DNA of 64,000 bases from Lophium mytilinum. Lineage: Eukaryota; Ascomycota; Dothideomycetes; Mytilinidiales; Mytilinidiaceae. Position numbers and translations under genes: made by a program. The notes beneath the pieces are model-generated. The model was not told the DNA's origin. It did no database searches and was given only the letters and a program-made list of their open reading frames with translations. Of the stretch, positions 40,889 through 53,255 are shown piece by piece (the first letter of the stretch is position 1; every line of letters starts with the position of its first letter). Location: contig MU004192.1 in NCBI GenBank assembly GCA_010093605.1, positions 695,774-759,773 on the forward strand, given 5' to 3'.

Positions 40889-42447
40889 ATGGCTCTCCCA
40901 GTACTTTCCGTACGTGAATTCCCAACAGTTCCCCCAACCCGAATGGGATGATTGCTAATATCTCCCAGTCTGCCAGAGGCTTCCAGTCCGTTGTCGCAGG
41001 ACATACCTTGTTGCTAGGCCAAATAGCTTGGTACCGGCGATCAGAACTGTTCAGCAACCGCAGGCAGTTCGCATCCCAACCCGCCGAGAAGCCGGCGCAA
41101 GACGAACAGCTCGGCAAATCCGCGTCCTTTACCTCCTCATCGCCGCCATCATCTCCATCCTCTGGAACGACTTCTCCCGTCGCCTCCAGCTCCGGCGCCT
41201 CCTCAGTACAGTCTCTACCGGCGGATTGGGAGGATCAGCTTCCAAATCTCGATGACTTCTCCCAGCTCCCCCACAAAGATTTCGGGAAGAACCAGCTTAT
41301 AGAAACAAACGAGGAGTTCAAACGAAGCCTGAGGCAGATAACGAGGCAATTCCCGGCTATCACGTATTCTTTTGCCTACGGTTCCGGCGTGTTTCCCCAA
41401 ACAGATGGCTCCTCCTCTTCCACGTCGCTGAGCCCGCACCCAAATCCCCCGGAAGCGATTTCCAAGTGGCAGAGAGGCGGAGGCAAGATGATTGACTTCA
41501 TATTTGCGACCAAGTTCACCGAGCATTTCCACTCTCTGAACCTCATGCGCCACAGGGATCACTACTCGTTCCTCGGCTCTTTCGGCTCCAGCGTCGTCTC
41601 ACACGTTCAGGACTCCTACGGGGCCGGCGCATATTTCAACCCTTACATTACCGTGAACGGCACCCTTATCAAATACGGAGTCGTGAACTTCAGCACTCTG
41701 CTCCGCGACCTCACGGACTGGGACACGCTATACCTCGCCGGCCGCCTCCACAAGCCCGTGAAAATCCTAACCGAAGAACCAAACATCCGTGTCGCGAACC
41801 AGCGCAACCTCATGGCCGCCGTGCGTTGCGCCCTACTCCTTCTCCCACCCCAATTCACCGAAAGGGAACTCTACACCACCATCGCCTCGCTCAGCTACCA
41901 AGGCGACCCGCGCATGGCCCTCGGCTCGGAACACCCGAACAAGATCGCGAACATCGTAACGCACCAAATCCGCAATTTCCGCCTCTTGTACAGCGACCTC
42001 ATCAACAGCTTACCGAACGTCGACTACGCCGAATCCTCATCTTTCAAGGATGCCAGCTGGATCGACGACCTCAAGCTCGACCGGCCCATGACGCAGAACA
42101 TGGAGACTGCCTTCCGCGGCAACATGGTCCGCCGCCTGCCCAAATCCTTCCGCCAAAAACTCTACTTCTTGTACCAGCGCAAATTCGGCATCCCGGGCCG
42201 CGAGTTCCAAGAGATGCTCGAAGCGAGCGCCGACGAAGACGCCAAGGGCAGCTTGAAGAAGCCCCTCGGGAGCGACTTTGATCGGCGCGTGGCGTCAGAG
42301 GCCGATCTCCCTAAGATGGTGGCTAAGGCCGTGAACCAGACGGTCAAGTGGCCGAGCGCGGTGCAGAGCCTGAAATCTGGGTTTACGGCAGGACCGGGGC
42401 GGGCATTGAGATATGTGCGGGAGAAGCGCGCGAAGGGAAAGCAGTAA
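40889..42447 (+). CDS. TAM41: Mitochondrial phosphatidate cytidylyltransferase Tam41
   Basis: Makes CDP-diacylglycerol from phosphatidic acid and CTP at the matrix side of the inner mitochondrial membrane, the first step to cardiolipin. Two exons: a 21-nt first exon (40889..40909, MALPVLS, donor GTACGT) and 40969..42447 give 499 aa. Spliced in this way the N-terminus (MALPVLSSARGFQSVVAG) looks like a presequence; an unspliced ATG at 40948 is the alternative. Nucleotidyltransferase landmarks: FAYGSGVFPQ (glycine/serine motif), KMIDFIFATK (catalytic Asp region), FHSLNLMRHRDHYS, KYGVVNFSTLLRDLTDW, LYLAGRLHKPVKIL. A Ser/Pro-rich stretch (about residues 55-85) separates presequence and enzyme. Confidence 0.93.
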
Positions 42448-43259
42448 ATTAGGTCTGCTAGAAAGAGACAGGATGCATTCAGGGTATAACAGGGGCATCA
42501 ACAGCACTGCCTCGTCAGGCTCGCAGCTTTCTTTTGTATGTATTTTGATTTTATGTCTCGTATCATCACCAGTGTAGCATGTAAGGACGTTCGGAAGGGA
42601 TGGATTGGGATATGGGATCTGCATCGAGGGCTACCGCTGCCAGACGGACGGCGATTTGGGTAGAAAGGACGCTGGATAACGTCTTGGCGTTGAGTGTTTA
42701 TGTTGTATGCGATAGACTACGAAGGGAAGGGAGACCAGATGGGTGGCACTATAGGTTGTGGAAAAGCGATTCACTACTGGAAGATATAAAAGTCATAGGG
42801 ATGCTTGCATTCACTCCGTATTGAAGACACGGTCTTCCTCGTCCATGCGTTCCTAACAGCATAAACATTCTTGGGCTTTGATCTGGCCGAGATAACTAGC
42901 TCCCTACAACCAATTCACAACATCACACCCCCTGACCCTCTTTCCAAGCTTCAATCAGATAGCATAAGAGTAAAAACTTGAACGTCGACGTTAAGTCTAT
43001 CTAAGAAAACCGCAGAAAAACGCCCTGAATGCAATGATATCACAACGCACAGACTCCCCACCAGTCCAACTCGCGGAGGGAGGGCCACCATCCCGTAAAC
43101 ACAAAAAACGCCGCCCAACACCAGCAACGAGCCAGAATCCCCCAGCCGCCAGCTACCCAAAGCCCCTTGCCCTTGCCCGGCCCTATCTTGCCTATAAACC
43201 TTTCCTCTCGACGGACCTCACCTCGAAGCGAAGACCAGGCGACGCTGCAGCACGCCACG
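42448..43259. other. Intergenic between convergent TAM41 and kinesin
   Basis: 812 nt, no gene seen; 3' flanks of two convergent genes. Confidence 0.4.
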
Positions 43260-46200
43260 CTACGCCCGCTGGTTGAAGAACCAACTACTCCGCTTCCCGC
43301 CCTGCTCCTGCGCCTGCACACTCGCGAGCGTCTGCAGCGCCGGCCCGCCCTGCGGATCCACGCCGCCGCCGCCGCCTCCACCACCACCGCGCAGCGGTTT
43401 CGCGATGCGCGATGCGGCGCCGCCGAACGCGAAGCTGGCGCCTGACGTCGGGGAGCCGAGGCCGCGAGTGGAGCCCTGCTTGGCGGCCTCGAGGCGCTCC
43501 TTGACGGCGGCAAGCTGAGCTTCGAAGCTGCGCAGAAGTCAGTACGCTTGCAACCAATGCGGGAAAGGGAGGGGAGTAAAGAGAGACAGACTCGACATAC
43601 CGGTGGTTCGCCTGCGTGAGCTTCTCCTGGCTGTCTTGGAGGAGGGCTTCGAGGCTCTGGATGCGTTCGTTGCGGGCGATGAGCTTGCGCTCTGCGATGG
43701 CGACTTCTTTCTTCAGGCCGCCGTTTTGCTCGACGAGCTGGCGCTGGACGACGGTGAGTTGTTCGAGGTTGCGCTCGAGGAACATCATCTTCTTTTGCTG
43801 GGCGCGGTTGTTGGAGGTGCGGAGGACGTTGTTGTATTGTTCGCGCGTTTCGTCGAGGGAGATTTCGAGTTCGACGACCTGGACGTGCGGATTAATACGG
43901 GAGTACTTACGATAGATGGATTGGCCGGAAAAGTGGATGTATGACTTACCCTCTCACACCTGTTCTGCAAGTCGCGCATCAGGCTCTTCTTCATGTTGTC
44001 AAACTCGGCAATCTGCTGCTGCACCGTCTTGCCATTGACACCTCCACTTGCAACGCCGTTCACGATAGCGCCGCTCTTCAATCGCTGCTGCATGGCGTCG
44101 ACTTCAGCCTTTAGCTTTGCGTTCTCATCCAATGTCCTGTGCAAGTCGTCCCGCAGTTCAGCTTCTAGCTCCGCCTGGCCCTCCTGCTTCGCGACGTAGG
44201 CATCTGCAAGGCGGGCCTTGACCTCTTCAGTGTCGGCCTCAGAGAGATTACTCTCGAGGAGATGCTCATAGTCCTGTTGCAGCATAGCAAAACGATCCTC
44301 GAGCGCCTCCCTTCGTCGCATGTGGCCCTCGTCCGCTTCGCCTCGTGCGGTAATGGAGAGCTCCGCCTGTCGGACTATTCCTTGTGTCTCTTGCAGTCTA
44401 TGTCGGAGGTCCTTGAGCGCGTCCGGAGCGATGGTTCCACCACTGCTGCTGATGTCGTGAAGCGAGTCGACCTGGTCAATCAGAACTCGAAGGTTCTTCT
44501 CGTTGTCGCTGAAGACCTCGCCGCCCATGTCGAATCCAGCCATCATCTGCGCCATGCGCTCTGCTTTCTTCTTCTCCTTCTCGTCCAGTAACGCACTAGT
44601 CTCCTTTGCACTCATCTTTGCATCTAGGAGATGCTGCTTGGTATCGTCGAGTTCGGCTGTAAGTTCCGAGTTCGCCTCTTTCAAGCCGTCCATAGTGATT
44701 TGCGTCTCCTTGAACTCGAAGTTAAGCTTCTGAACTTGCATCTTGATCTCGTTGACCTCGGTAGTCAGCTTCTCGTTGTCTTTGTTCAGCCTACCCTCAC
44801 GCTCTTTCGTATCTTGCAGCTGCTCTGTGATTGACTTTAATTTGTCCTCAGCTCTCGTTATTTGAGTCTCTTTCTCAGCGATCTGGTCCTGTAATTCGTT
44901 TTCTCGTCGTAGGAATTCTTCTTTCTCATCTTTTTCTAAAGGAATACTTGGCGTGCTTGCTCGTTCTAGTTCTAGCCTTGAGTCGGGTCTTGAAGGTGTC
45001 TCCGATCTTGTGCTTGCAAGTCTCGAAGGTGTGTCTGCTCCAGATCTCGGCGGTGGTGCTCTCCTGGCGGTTGGGTCTTGTGATAACGATGGCGTCCATT
45101 TTTCTTTCGGTACTGCCTCGCCAATACGCCATAGGCTTACTTCTCCCTCCAAATTCGATATGTAGCTCTCAAATGTTGTGACCTGGCTCTGTATCTTCTT
45201 GAGCTGCATCTTCAGTTCCTGAGGGCTAAGTTCCGCATTGACCTTGGCCTTGTTCTTAATCGACTTCGCTCTGACACCAAAGCGTAGTGTCCCAAGAGTT
45301 TCCTGGTCATTGTAGCTACTCGGCGAGCAATTGATGATGAGCGTCGTCCTTGAATTACCACCCAGTGATTCTTGAAGAATACGCGTGAGCTTCGAGTCTC
45401 GATACGGCACGTGCGTCGACTTTCCGTCCGTCAACGAGTTGATGACCATGCCCAACGCACTCAAGCTCTTGTTAATCTTCTTTGCCTCCTCTAGTGTTTG
45501 CCCGCTGGCACCTGTCTTCCCAATCTTCTCGCTACCAGCTAAATCTACCAGGAACAGCTGTCCGCGCTTCGCCGACCCTGTCTCGACATTCTTCTGCTGG
45601 ATGGTGATGACGAAGATGGAATGTGACCGCGACGACTCCTGATTCATATTGGTTGCCGCAACCGCGCGGGCCATACCGCCTCGCCGCAGAACCTCATACA
45701 CCTCGTCTACGCTCGTCACGTAGACCTCTAGCAACCCCTTCACATACACACCCCTCGTCTTGTCCTCGTGTACGGGTAAGTTGTCGTTTTGCGGGGCTAG
45801 CAGATCACGGATTCGCTCCATGTAAATCTCCATGTAGCTGACCTGCACCATGAACTCCATATTGCTCCCACTTGACATGATACTGGCGAAGATCTGGTTG
45901 ACGATGCGCGGTATGACTCCCTTGCCCTCCTCGTCGTCTATATCGTTGCCCATCATCGTGTATGACTTTCCCGCGCCTGTCTGCCCATACGCAAACACGG
46001 TTCCGTTGTAGCCATTAAGGATGTCGTCGACAGTCGAGCGGATAGAGAAGTCGAACACGTCGGCCTGCCGCGAAGCCATGTCGAAGACGCGGTCGAATGT
46101 GAAGGCCCCGGAGGCCTCCCCAGACTGGATATCCCATCGTCAGTTTCTGTAGCGCTCCCGACTAAAGCTTGGGGCATTTTCCTCGATGCCGGTGCCGTAC

Positions 46201-46456
46201 CTGGATATTACATGTGTCATCTGTCTCGAACGATACTATGCTGTCGCCTCCGCTGGCGAGTTCCACCTTGTTCTGCGGCCGAAACCGCGCAACCACTAAG
46301 TCGGCGCGTCAGCTTCGAGATTCTAGTATAGAAAGATGGAGGCATCTTCGGAGAAGGTGAAATAGCCGCAGACGAACCCTTGATGGTGTTGCTCCTATAC
46401 AGGCACATGTATTAGCTTGCGTAGTCCTGAGGTCGGTGAGGGTGAACGTACGCCAT
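43260..46456 (-). CDS. kinA: Conventional kinesin heavy chain (kinesin-1)
   Basis: Plus-end-directed microtubule motor for vesicle, nuclear and endosome transport. Six exons (complement of 43260..43527, 43601..43878, 43950..46124, 46201..46295, 46378..46394, 46452..46456) give 945 aa, close to other fungal kinesin-1 chains. The first exon is 5 nt (ATGGC) and the second 17 nt; joined with the third they read MASNTIKVVARFRPQNK. Motor domain: P-loop AYGQTGAGKSYTM, switch I NQESSRSHSIFV, switch II LVDLAGSEKIGKTGA. Then a neck, a long coiled coil (about 400-850), and the tail block FEAQLAAVKERLEAAKQG and SRIAKPLRGGGG (IAK autoinhibition motif) ending SSWFFNQRA. A run of nine glycines follows the IAK motif. 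Confidence 0.95.
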
Positions 46457-47234
46457 GATTGCGATCTCAGCACGCCTCCAGCCCAGCGGCGAGCTCGTGC
46501 AAACCTATAAAGCGGGAGCGGTCTAGCTGGAAATTTGGTGGTGCAGCTGCGGGCTCGCTGTCGTGATACGTGGAGCGGGTCGACTCGATGTTTTCGCGCG
46601 TGTCGGGTGCAGGTCCTATAGCGGCGGGGTCTATTACAATAGGGGAAACAAAACAAGGGCTAGAGTTTCAGCGGCGGGCGGCGTAGGGTGAGCTGTGATC
46701 CTCGAGCAGGAATTGGGGTATTACGCGCAGTAAGGGGATGTCTCGAGGCAGCGAGGGTAGTGAGGTGGGTTGTTGACTTGGTTTGGTGTGGCTCTAACAT
46801 TGCCCTGCGTCGACTCCCGAGTCTCGGCGTTCACAGCACCGCGGTGGAGGGGTCACTTAAGTTCACATCAATGCACATATGGTATTTGTCGAATGCAGGT
46901 AGTTTGTCGTACAGAATTCCGCTCAAAGCGCATTCATTGTACTATGCCATAAATTCGCTGGTGTCCGCCGACTGCTAGTCCAAGACAGAAATCCCAGGTA
47001 ATTCGCCCTAAAGAGCTGAGTGGACCTCGTACAGATCCAAAAGCAGCAGATTTGCGCCACGAGCAGTGAGACCGATGCTGAACTCCAGATTCCAAGACGC
47101 CTCGCTGAACGAATGATGGGCTAAGGAAACATCCTGCCATTGCAACCCCGTTCAACATCCAAGCCCAGTTCCTTGCAGCCAGGCCTGCACGCACTATGAG
47201 AAGAAGAGAGATGCTGTGAGCTGGAGAATGAAAT
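46457..47234. other. Intergenic between kinesin and RAD6
   Basis: 778 nt; promoter of kinesin and 3' flank of RAD6. No gene seen. Confidence 0.4.
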
Positions 47235-47924
47235 CTAGTCTTCCCAAGATTTCTCAACGGTCTCGCGGACACGCTTGGTGTACTCGCGACGGTTGTCCTT
47301 GTACAGGTTGGAGGCCTCGACGTTGGCGGGAGATGATGTGTTCGGGTCGTTCAACAAGCTATGACACGCATTAGCTTCTCATGCACTTGATCTCACTATC
47401 CTCGGCCTGGCTGAACTAACCTCTGAATGCTAGTGAGGATAGCCGCGACGTCGTAGGTCGGAGACCAGCGGTTCTGAAGGATGTCGAGGCAGAGCTCGCC
47501 GGTGCCGTACACATTCGGGTGGAACATCTGGCTGATGAACTTCACTCCCGGGGGCTTGTTCGGATATTGTTCTTCGAAGTGCATGACGAGGCGGAATGTG
47601 CCATCTTCGAAGGGGGTGTCTGCGGGGCCGATGATAACAGCGTTCCTATGAAGTGTTCAGTGAATGCCCAAGTGCATGCGGTCGTGTGCGGGGCGGCCCG
47701 TACCAAGTCATGACGTTGTCGGCGATAGGAGAGGCAGAGACACCCGCGGGAGGATCATTCTGCATACGCTGTATCCATATACTATTAGCATGAAGTTCTT
47801 GAAAGTGTGTAGAACTGGAGGGCAGGTGGTGGGACGACAGCTCGAGTCCCCCAGAGCTGTCTAGTCTCGTGCTGTCACGTACCTTGAAGTCACGCATGAG
47901 ACGACGACGGGCGGAAGTTGACAT
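47235..47924 (-). CDS. RAD6: Ubiquitin-conjugating enzyme E2 Rad6/Ubc2
   Basis: E2 that ubiquitylates histone H2B (with Bre1), PCNA (with Rad18) and N-degron substrates (with Ubr1). Four exons (complement of 47235..47358, 47421..47645, 47704..47768, 47883..47924) give exactly 151 aa, the length of filamentous-fungal Rad6 without the acidic tail of the yeast protein. The sequence is near-canonical: [52 protein letters not shown] with the active-site Cys88, [15 protein letters not shown], ending TVEKSWED. Confidence 0.97.
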
Positions 47925-48956
47925 GACGACGATCTAGAATACTTGAAGAGAGTTAGCGCTGGGCGAGGTGCGCTCTTGCGAATTCAGGCACGGTTCGGCG
48001 GCGACGAGGCTGGTGTCTGGTGTGAGGCTGGTTGTCGAAGCTTTGAAAGCGGAGTGAGGCGGAGGTAGATATGGAATCGCGGGCGAATCTTAGCGCAGCA
48101 CGTGCCACCACCAAGACCCCACCACGACGCGTGTTGAAGGTGAAGTTGGAGCGGAATTCAGCCATGTTTCAGAAGGGTGAAGCACATTCGAGCATTTGCG
48201 CGAATTTGGCTTCAGCAAGGCATTATCTGGTTGAGGCCGGTCGACCTACCTCACTCAGCGGGAGATGTGCATAAGACACAACCTTGTATGGCAGTACAAT
48301 GCCAGCTTCATGGACGACCGCAAGATGTGAAGAGATACATTTCTGAATTGGCATGTGTAAGAGCCATAGCAAGTATCCGCTGTGAATGCCGGAGACAGAA
48401 AGGGAGGGGAATCACAACATAGTAGTTACCAAGACAAAATAAGAGAATGAATAGCAGGGTCAGTAAACAGGAGAGACGGCACAGATAGTATATGAACCTC
48501 AGCATGCGAGGCAGAAGTAAACATCACAGCGTTGCTCATGGAAAGTATATATACGGATGGACACACTTCCAAATTGTTAGGATGACTCTGATCGATCCAT
48601 GATTAAAAATATCTACCACACGAACTACATTAAATATAGAGATCATAAACCCAAGCGTGCTCGGGCCAGCATTGGCGACCACATCTCATCCATGGGTCGC
48701 TCAAAGAATGCATCCACAGCCGTATTACGACCGTTTTCTGAAAAGTTGCTGTCCTGTCCACGAGGAGTTTGGACAAAGCCTTCCTGGTAGTGTGAGCGCC
48801 TCCCGCGTGACGGAGACGCTGACCAGAGCTGTTGACAGCAAGCAGGTGGATACTGAGAAATCTTTGATATCCTATCATTCTGTTTGCGAGACGGGTCGGA
48901 ATAGCCAGGTACTAGCAACCGAGCGTTTCCAATTTGATATTTCAATCTGCAATTTT
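47925..48956. other. Intergenic
   Basis: About 1 kb; RAD6 promoter and 3' flank of the next gene. No gene seen; AT-rich near 48590-48650. Confidence 0.4.
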
Positions 48957-50768
48957 TCATGTTCTCCCAATCCCACTTCCAAGACCGCCGCCCTGTGCCA
49001 GAAGCGCCATGATCTGCTCCGGTGCGTAGCCGATGAAAACAGGTCCGTTGAAGACCATCTGTGGCTGTGGTGTGGGCTTGTTTGCTTCGGATGATTCAGG
49101 CACCGGAGAAGTCGGGGGAGGCACAAAGGGATCATGCTGTTGCAATTGCTCTGGCAGGATCTGCGGATGTGGTGTTTCAGGAGGGGCAGCATGAGGCGTC
49201 TGCGGAGCTCCTATAGTCATCTTGGTATGGTCGAACGGACAGCCCCCACCAGACGGTTTTGCAGGGGTGTCCGCAGGCATCTCCGTTGCCATGCCCATGT
49301 TGAACTTAGGCTGAGAGAGTGGGGAAGCTGTTGCGGACTTGTCTCCCTCAGATGACGCAACGCTCCCCGATTTAATGCGGTGGTACTTTGAGGGAACCGA
49401 AATGCCCCAGGGACGGCTTGGAGACTCGCCAACACGAATTTCCTTCAGAGGCCGGTCAAAATGTGGCGTGCGGTCCATATCGTCAGGAATATGTACTGCA
49501 TCCACTTCTGTGTCCGCGACGGCTTCGTCTTCGTCGTGTAGGCTTTCGCTGACGGCTTTGGCCCATTTCTCAACCCTTTCCTCCGACTGCCGTTCGATGG
49601 CCTCATCCTCATCCTCTTCGGGCTCTTTGGGTAGCCAGGGCTGGTGCTTTACGCCAAGGCCTTGGATCATGCTGACGAGATTGCCGTACTTGGCGTCCAG
49701 CTGTTTGATGCTCTCAGTATTAGTCTGGAAGCGCTTGACGCAGACCTCATGACTACGAGGGATTTCGTGCTTGTGGTTCTCAAAGTACTTGGCCACTTCT
49801 TCAGGCGAGTGTTGGTCCAGGAAGCGGATAGGGCAGACGGGTGCTGAGCCCGAGGCTACAGATTCGGCACCAGAGGCGGGACCGACCTGGCTGTCAATAC
49901 CACATATTTCAGCCCGGATGGGGTCATGGAACGAGGGTCGTTTCGACCTTCGGCCCTGCTGGCTGATTCGTGACATGGACATGGAGCTCCGGGGTGTAGC
50001 TAGAGGACTCCCGCCTAGCGGGCTCTGGCGACCGCTTGTGGATATTCTCCTGCTGCCAGCTGTGGCGGCGAATGGACAGCCAAGCCTGCTTGGTGTCCCT
50101 GGGATGGTGAAGTCTTTTTCAAGGCCAAGGGTCGAGTCCATATGCGATCTGCTAGGTGCGGAGACTGAGGTTGAGTCCCTGTCCGCCGATGGTCCGTTCC
50201 AGATTTTCACGCCCACCTCGTCATTAGCATTCTCGCGAATCTTCTCTGCTGATATGCCTGCCTGTCGGATGATGTATGCGCGAGTCCGTCTTTCGCCGTC
50301 GTCGTGTGTGGAGAGCTGGGCTAGCCAGTCGGGTCGCGCGACGAGAGGAACGGATGCAGGCTGCTCGAGCTCCTGGAGGAAGGCACGATGGTCCGATGAC
50401 ACGGTGGTGGGCGAAAATCTCTTCAGAAGTTCGAGATACTGTGCAGATTCGTCAGCTGCGTAGAGCAAAGAGGTCCGAAAGCGTCAGAGGGCATTCAAAG
50501 GGTTCAGAGTCATGTGGAAATATTCTATCTTCGCCGCAGAGCAGCTACAGATCTAGAGCTAATTTGTTTCATCATAAAAGGGGAGCAGAGGGAAGATTTT
50601 CCTCGAAGACGGGATGAGTAAACGTACTTGCTGCTTCGCCCATGACAATTTGCTCTCGAGCTCGCGGTGCTGGTCGGCCAGCAGCTGGTATTCTCCAGTC
50701 AGGGCGATGAAGCCGTCGGCGAGCTGCTCGGCCACCTGGAGGGTAGTTGGCGGGTGGGTGGTAGCCAT
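48957..50768 (-). CDS. Conserved fungal protein with three Cys-Pro motifs
   Basis: Two exons (complement of 48957..50438 and 50628..50768) give 540 aa. I do not recognise a named family. Residues 1-90 are helical (QVAEQLADGFIALTGEYQLL, YLELLKRFSP), probably a coiled coil. A Ser/Arg-rich disordered part follows. A compact block around 249-290 reads VCPIRFLDQHSPEEVAKYFE and then HEIPRSHEVCVKRFQTN. The acidic and Pro-rich remainder ends in FIGYAPEQIMALLAQGG. Three CPF/CPI motifs occur at C168, C249 and C447 (GCPFA, VCPIR, GCPFDH), the dipeptide of heme-regulatory motifs. A role in heme or redox sensing is only a hypothesis. Divergent from the cis-prenyltransferase. Confidence 0.75.
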
Positions 50769-51348
50769 GTTTGGTGATGGGAATAGGGCAAACAGTGAAC
50801 AAGGACGGGGAGGTGAAGGTGGTGAGACGATCAGGCGGCGGCGGAATGCTGGCCCCGGCACAGCGACGAGGCGGGCGAGGGGCGTGTTCGCACCACAAGA
50901 GCGTGCAGAACAACCATCCGTCCTCTCCCAACCCGGCCTTTGCAGAGTCTGCGGGTCGCGTCTGTGGTGTTGCAATAATGGACGAAACCCATCCGGCGGT
51001 GCGATCGGCTACCATGCGCCCGGGCCGTGTTTCGAAAAACAAGAGTGGGCCTGAACCGGGAAGCCGCTCAGCCTCACCTTGACGCAGCTCAACATGCTGC
51101 GAAGTCCCCGACACCTGTCAACGACGCCTCAGCCGAGAACACGAACACAGACGCCGCCTCTTGTACGCGTCTGGGAACTGCGTGGGGCCTTATTCATGCC
51201 ATTGCTGTATATCTAGACACTTCACCTTCGTTGTCCTTCTCGTTCCTTCGCTCTCGTCTGATCGCTATTCACCCAAAAGCACCGTTTCTGTTGAGACCTC
51301 GTACGCCGCCTTGAGCCTCCCCAGCAACCGCCACTTTGATATTCCACC
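50769..51348. promoter_or_regulatory. Divergent promoter, CP-motif protein / cis-prenyltransferase
   Basis: 580 nt between divergent start codons; GC-rich near the first gene, no gene inside. Confidence 0.45.
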
Positions 51349-52559
51349 ATGGGCGGCGACTCTATACACAATTCCCGCATGCGCCAATGGTTTGCCTCAA
51401 GCCCTCCTGTCACCTGGGGCATACGTCAGCTTAGAGAATTGTTGATTGGAGCTCTTCGCCAGGGCCCAATTCCACAACACGTTGCATTTGTGATGGATGG
51501 GAACCGGCGATTTGCCAGGAACAACCATTTGGAGACTGTCGAGGGTCATAACCTGGGCTTTGAAGCTCTGGCGCGGGTGCGTGGCCTCTATGTCTGACAC
51601 TCCCGGCCGGCCATGGTGCTAATCTCGCTTCTAGATTCTAGAAGTGTGCTATAAATCCGGAGTAAAAGTAGTGACAGTATACGCCTTTAGCATTGAGAAT
51701 TTCAAGCGCTCGAAATACGAAGTCGACGCTCTTATGGAGATGGCCAAGACCAAGTTGACTCAACTGTCACAGCATGGAGCTCTGTTGGACCGATACGGCG
51801 CCTCTATTCGAATCCTCGGACAACGAGAGATGGTCAGGCCAGATGTTCTTGAAAGAGTGGACGCGGCCATCAAGTTGACTGAGAAGAACACAAGGTATGT
51901 GTGGAATCTGTCTCTGGTCATTAGCCTAGACTAACACTACTCTCAGATGCATCCTGAACGTCTGCTTCCCCTACACATCGCGAGAAGAGATAACCGGCGC
52001 GGTCCAAAAGACTGTCTCCGACTTCAGCAAACCAATTCCACCCCCGCTCAAGCGTCCCTTCTCCGAAACTCACATAACCCGCAACCTCCGCGCGCAAACC
52101 AATAACTCAGTGCCCGAGGACGCACATTCCCAAAACTCAGTATCCCGCTCCGCGTCTACCTCCTCTTCCAAGTCCTCCCAAGATCAGGCTCACGATTCTA
52201 GCTCAGCCGATGCCGACCCCGAATCCTCTGCACCTACTCTCGTGGATCCTGCCGACGCCCATGACAAGATACGAGAAGTATATCCAGACTCGGAGTCAAT
52301 CACAGCCGAAACTTTGACCGCGAACATGTTGACGGCCGAAGCGCCGCCACTGGATCTCCTAGTCCGCACATCGGGCGTCCAGCGCCTGAGCGACTTCATG
52401 CTGTGGCAGTGCCACCAGACGACGTCCATCGTCTTCCTTGATTGTTTATGGCCCGAGTTTGATCTTTGGGAATTCCTGCCTGTGCTAGTAGAGTGGCAAT
52501 GGCAACGGAAGAAGCAGCTAGAAAACGCAAGAGGTCGGCTACGGGACAAGGAGGACTGA
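51349..52559 (+). CDS. RER2: Dehydrodolichyl diphosphate synthase (cis-prenyltransferase, Rer2-like)
   Basis: Elongates farnesyl diphosphate with isopentenyl units in cis to make dolichol for glycosylation, at the ER. Three exons (51349..51576, 51635..51894, 51947..52559) give 366 aa. Cis-prenyltransferase regions: HVAFVMDGNRRFAR (catalytic Asp), VTVYAFSIENFKRS, ILNVCFPYTSREEIT, LLVRTSGVQRLSDFMLWQC (diphosphate binding), and the closing FLDCLWPEFDLWEFLPVL. Between the third and fourth regions there is an inserted Ser/Asp-rich segment of roughly 90-100 residues, absent from compact family members. The start ATG has a good context (CCACCATGG). Confidence 0.93.
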
Positions 52560-53255
52560 AACAGGAATGAGACAGCGAAATCGATTGATGATTTTAGATC
52601 AAGTAAAGAAAGCAAGGACGGAAGGATGATATTTTTCGATTAGCAAGCGAGCACTCCTGAGCAGCCAGTCGCACAAGGCAGCGGAAACAAACAGCTGAAT
52701 CGGTTACCGCTACGATTGCAACGCAGTCATTGTTTATAGGTCTGGGTAGTATGGGACAGTGTATGTGCATTGATCACTCTCCATACACATCAATACACAC
52801 TTGATTTTATTTTTGCCCAATTTATCCACCTATGCCGATGTCCTGATTTTGCAGCTTGCGGCTGAAGATCTTCGGTTCAGCAGACAACGCCGCGCTGAGC
52901 TCAGCTTTCGAACAAACGATAGCCTACAGCGGGAGCGCTTGCAAACGGCCGAATAGAAGGCCAGACTGCTTTATCGTCAACGCGCTCCATCAGCAGCCAC
53001 ACAAGATCTAGAACTCTGCTCCGCGTCATCTGATAGACGCCCGCTCCGAGGTAGAAGACGGTGGAGCAATGAATAAATGTGAGGTCCCCGGTCTGATATG
53101 AGCCTCTTGAACATTATCTTATGCTACTACCAACCTCTCTTTTCTACTTCTATCTCGACCTCTTTACCATATTAGGTTTCTCTTCCACACTCTAAATCAC
53201 AGGCTATCGACCCCCTCACCTCCCTCCACCCTCGAAAAAGTCCTCTACCACAACC
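52560..53255. other. Intergenic
   Basis: 696 nt, no gene seen. Confidence 0.4.
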
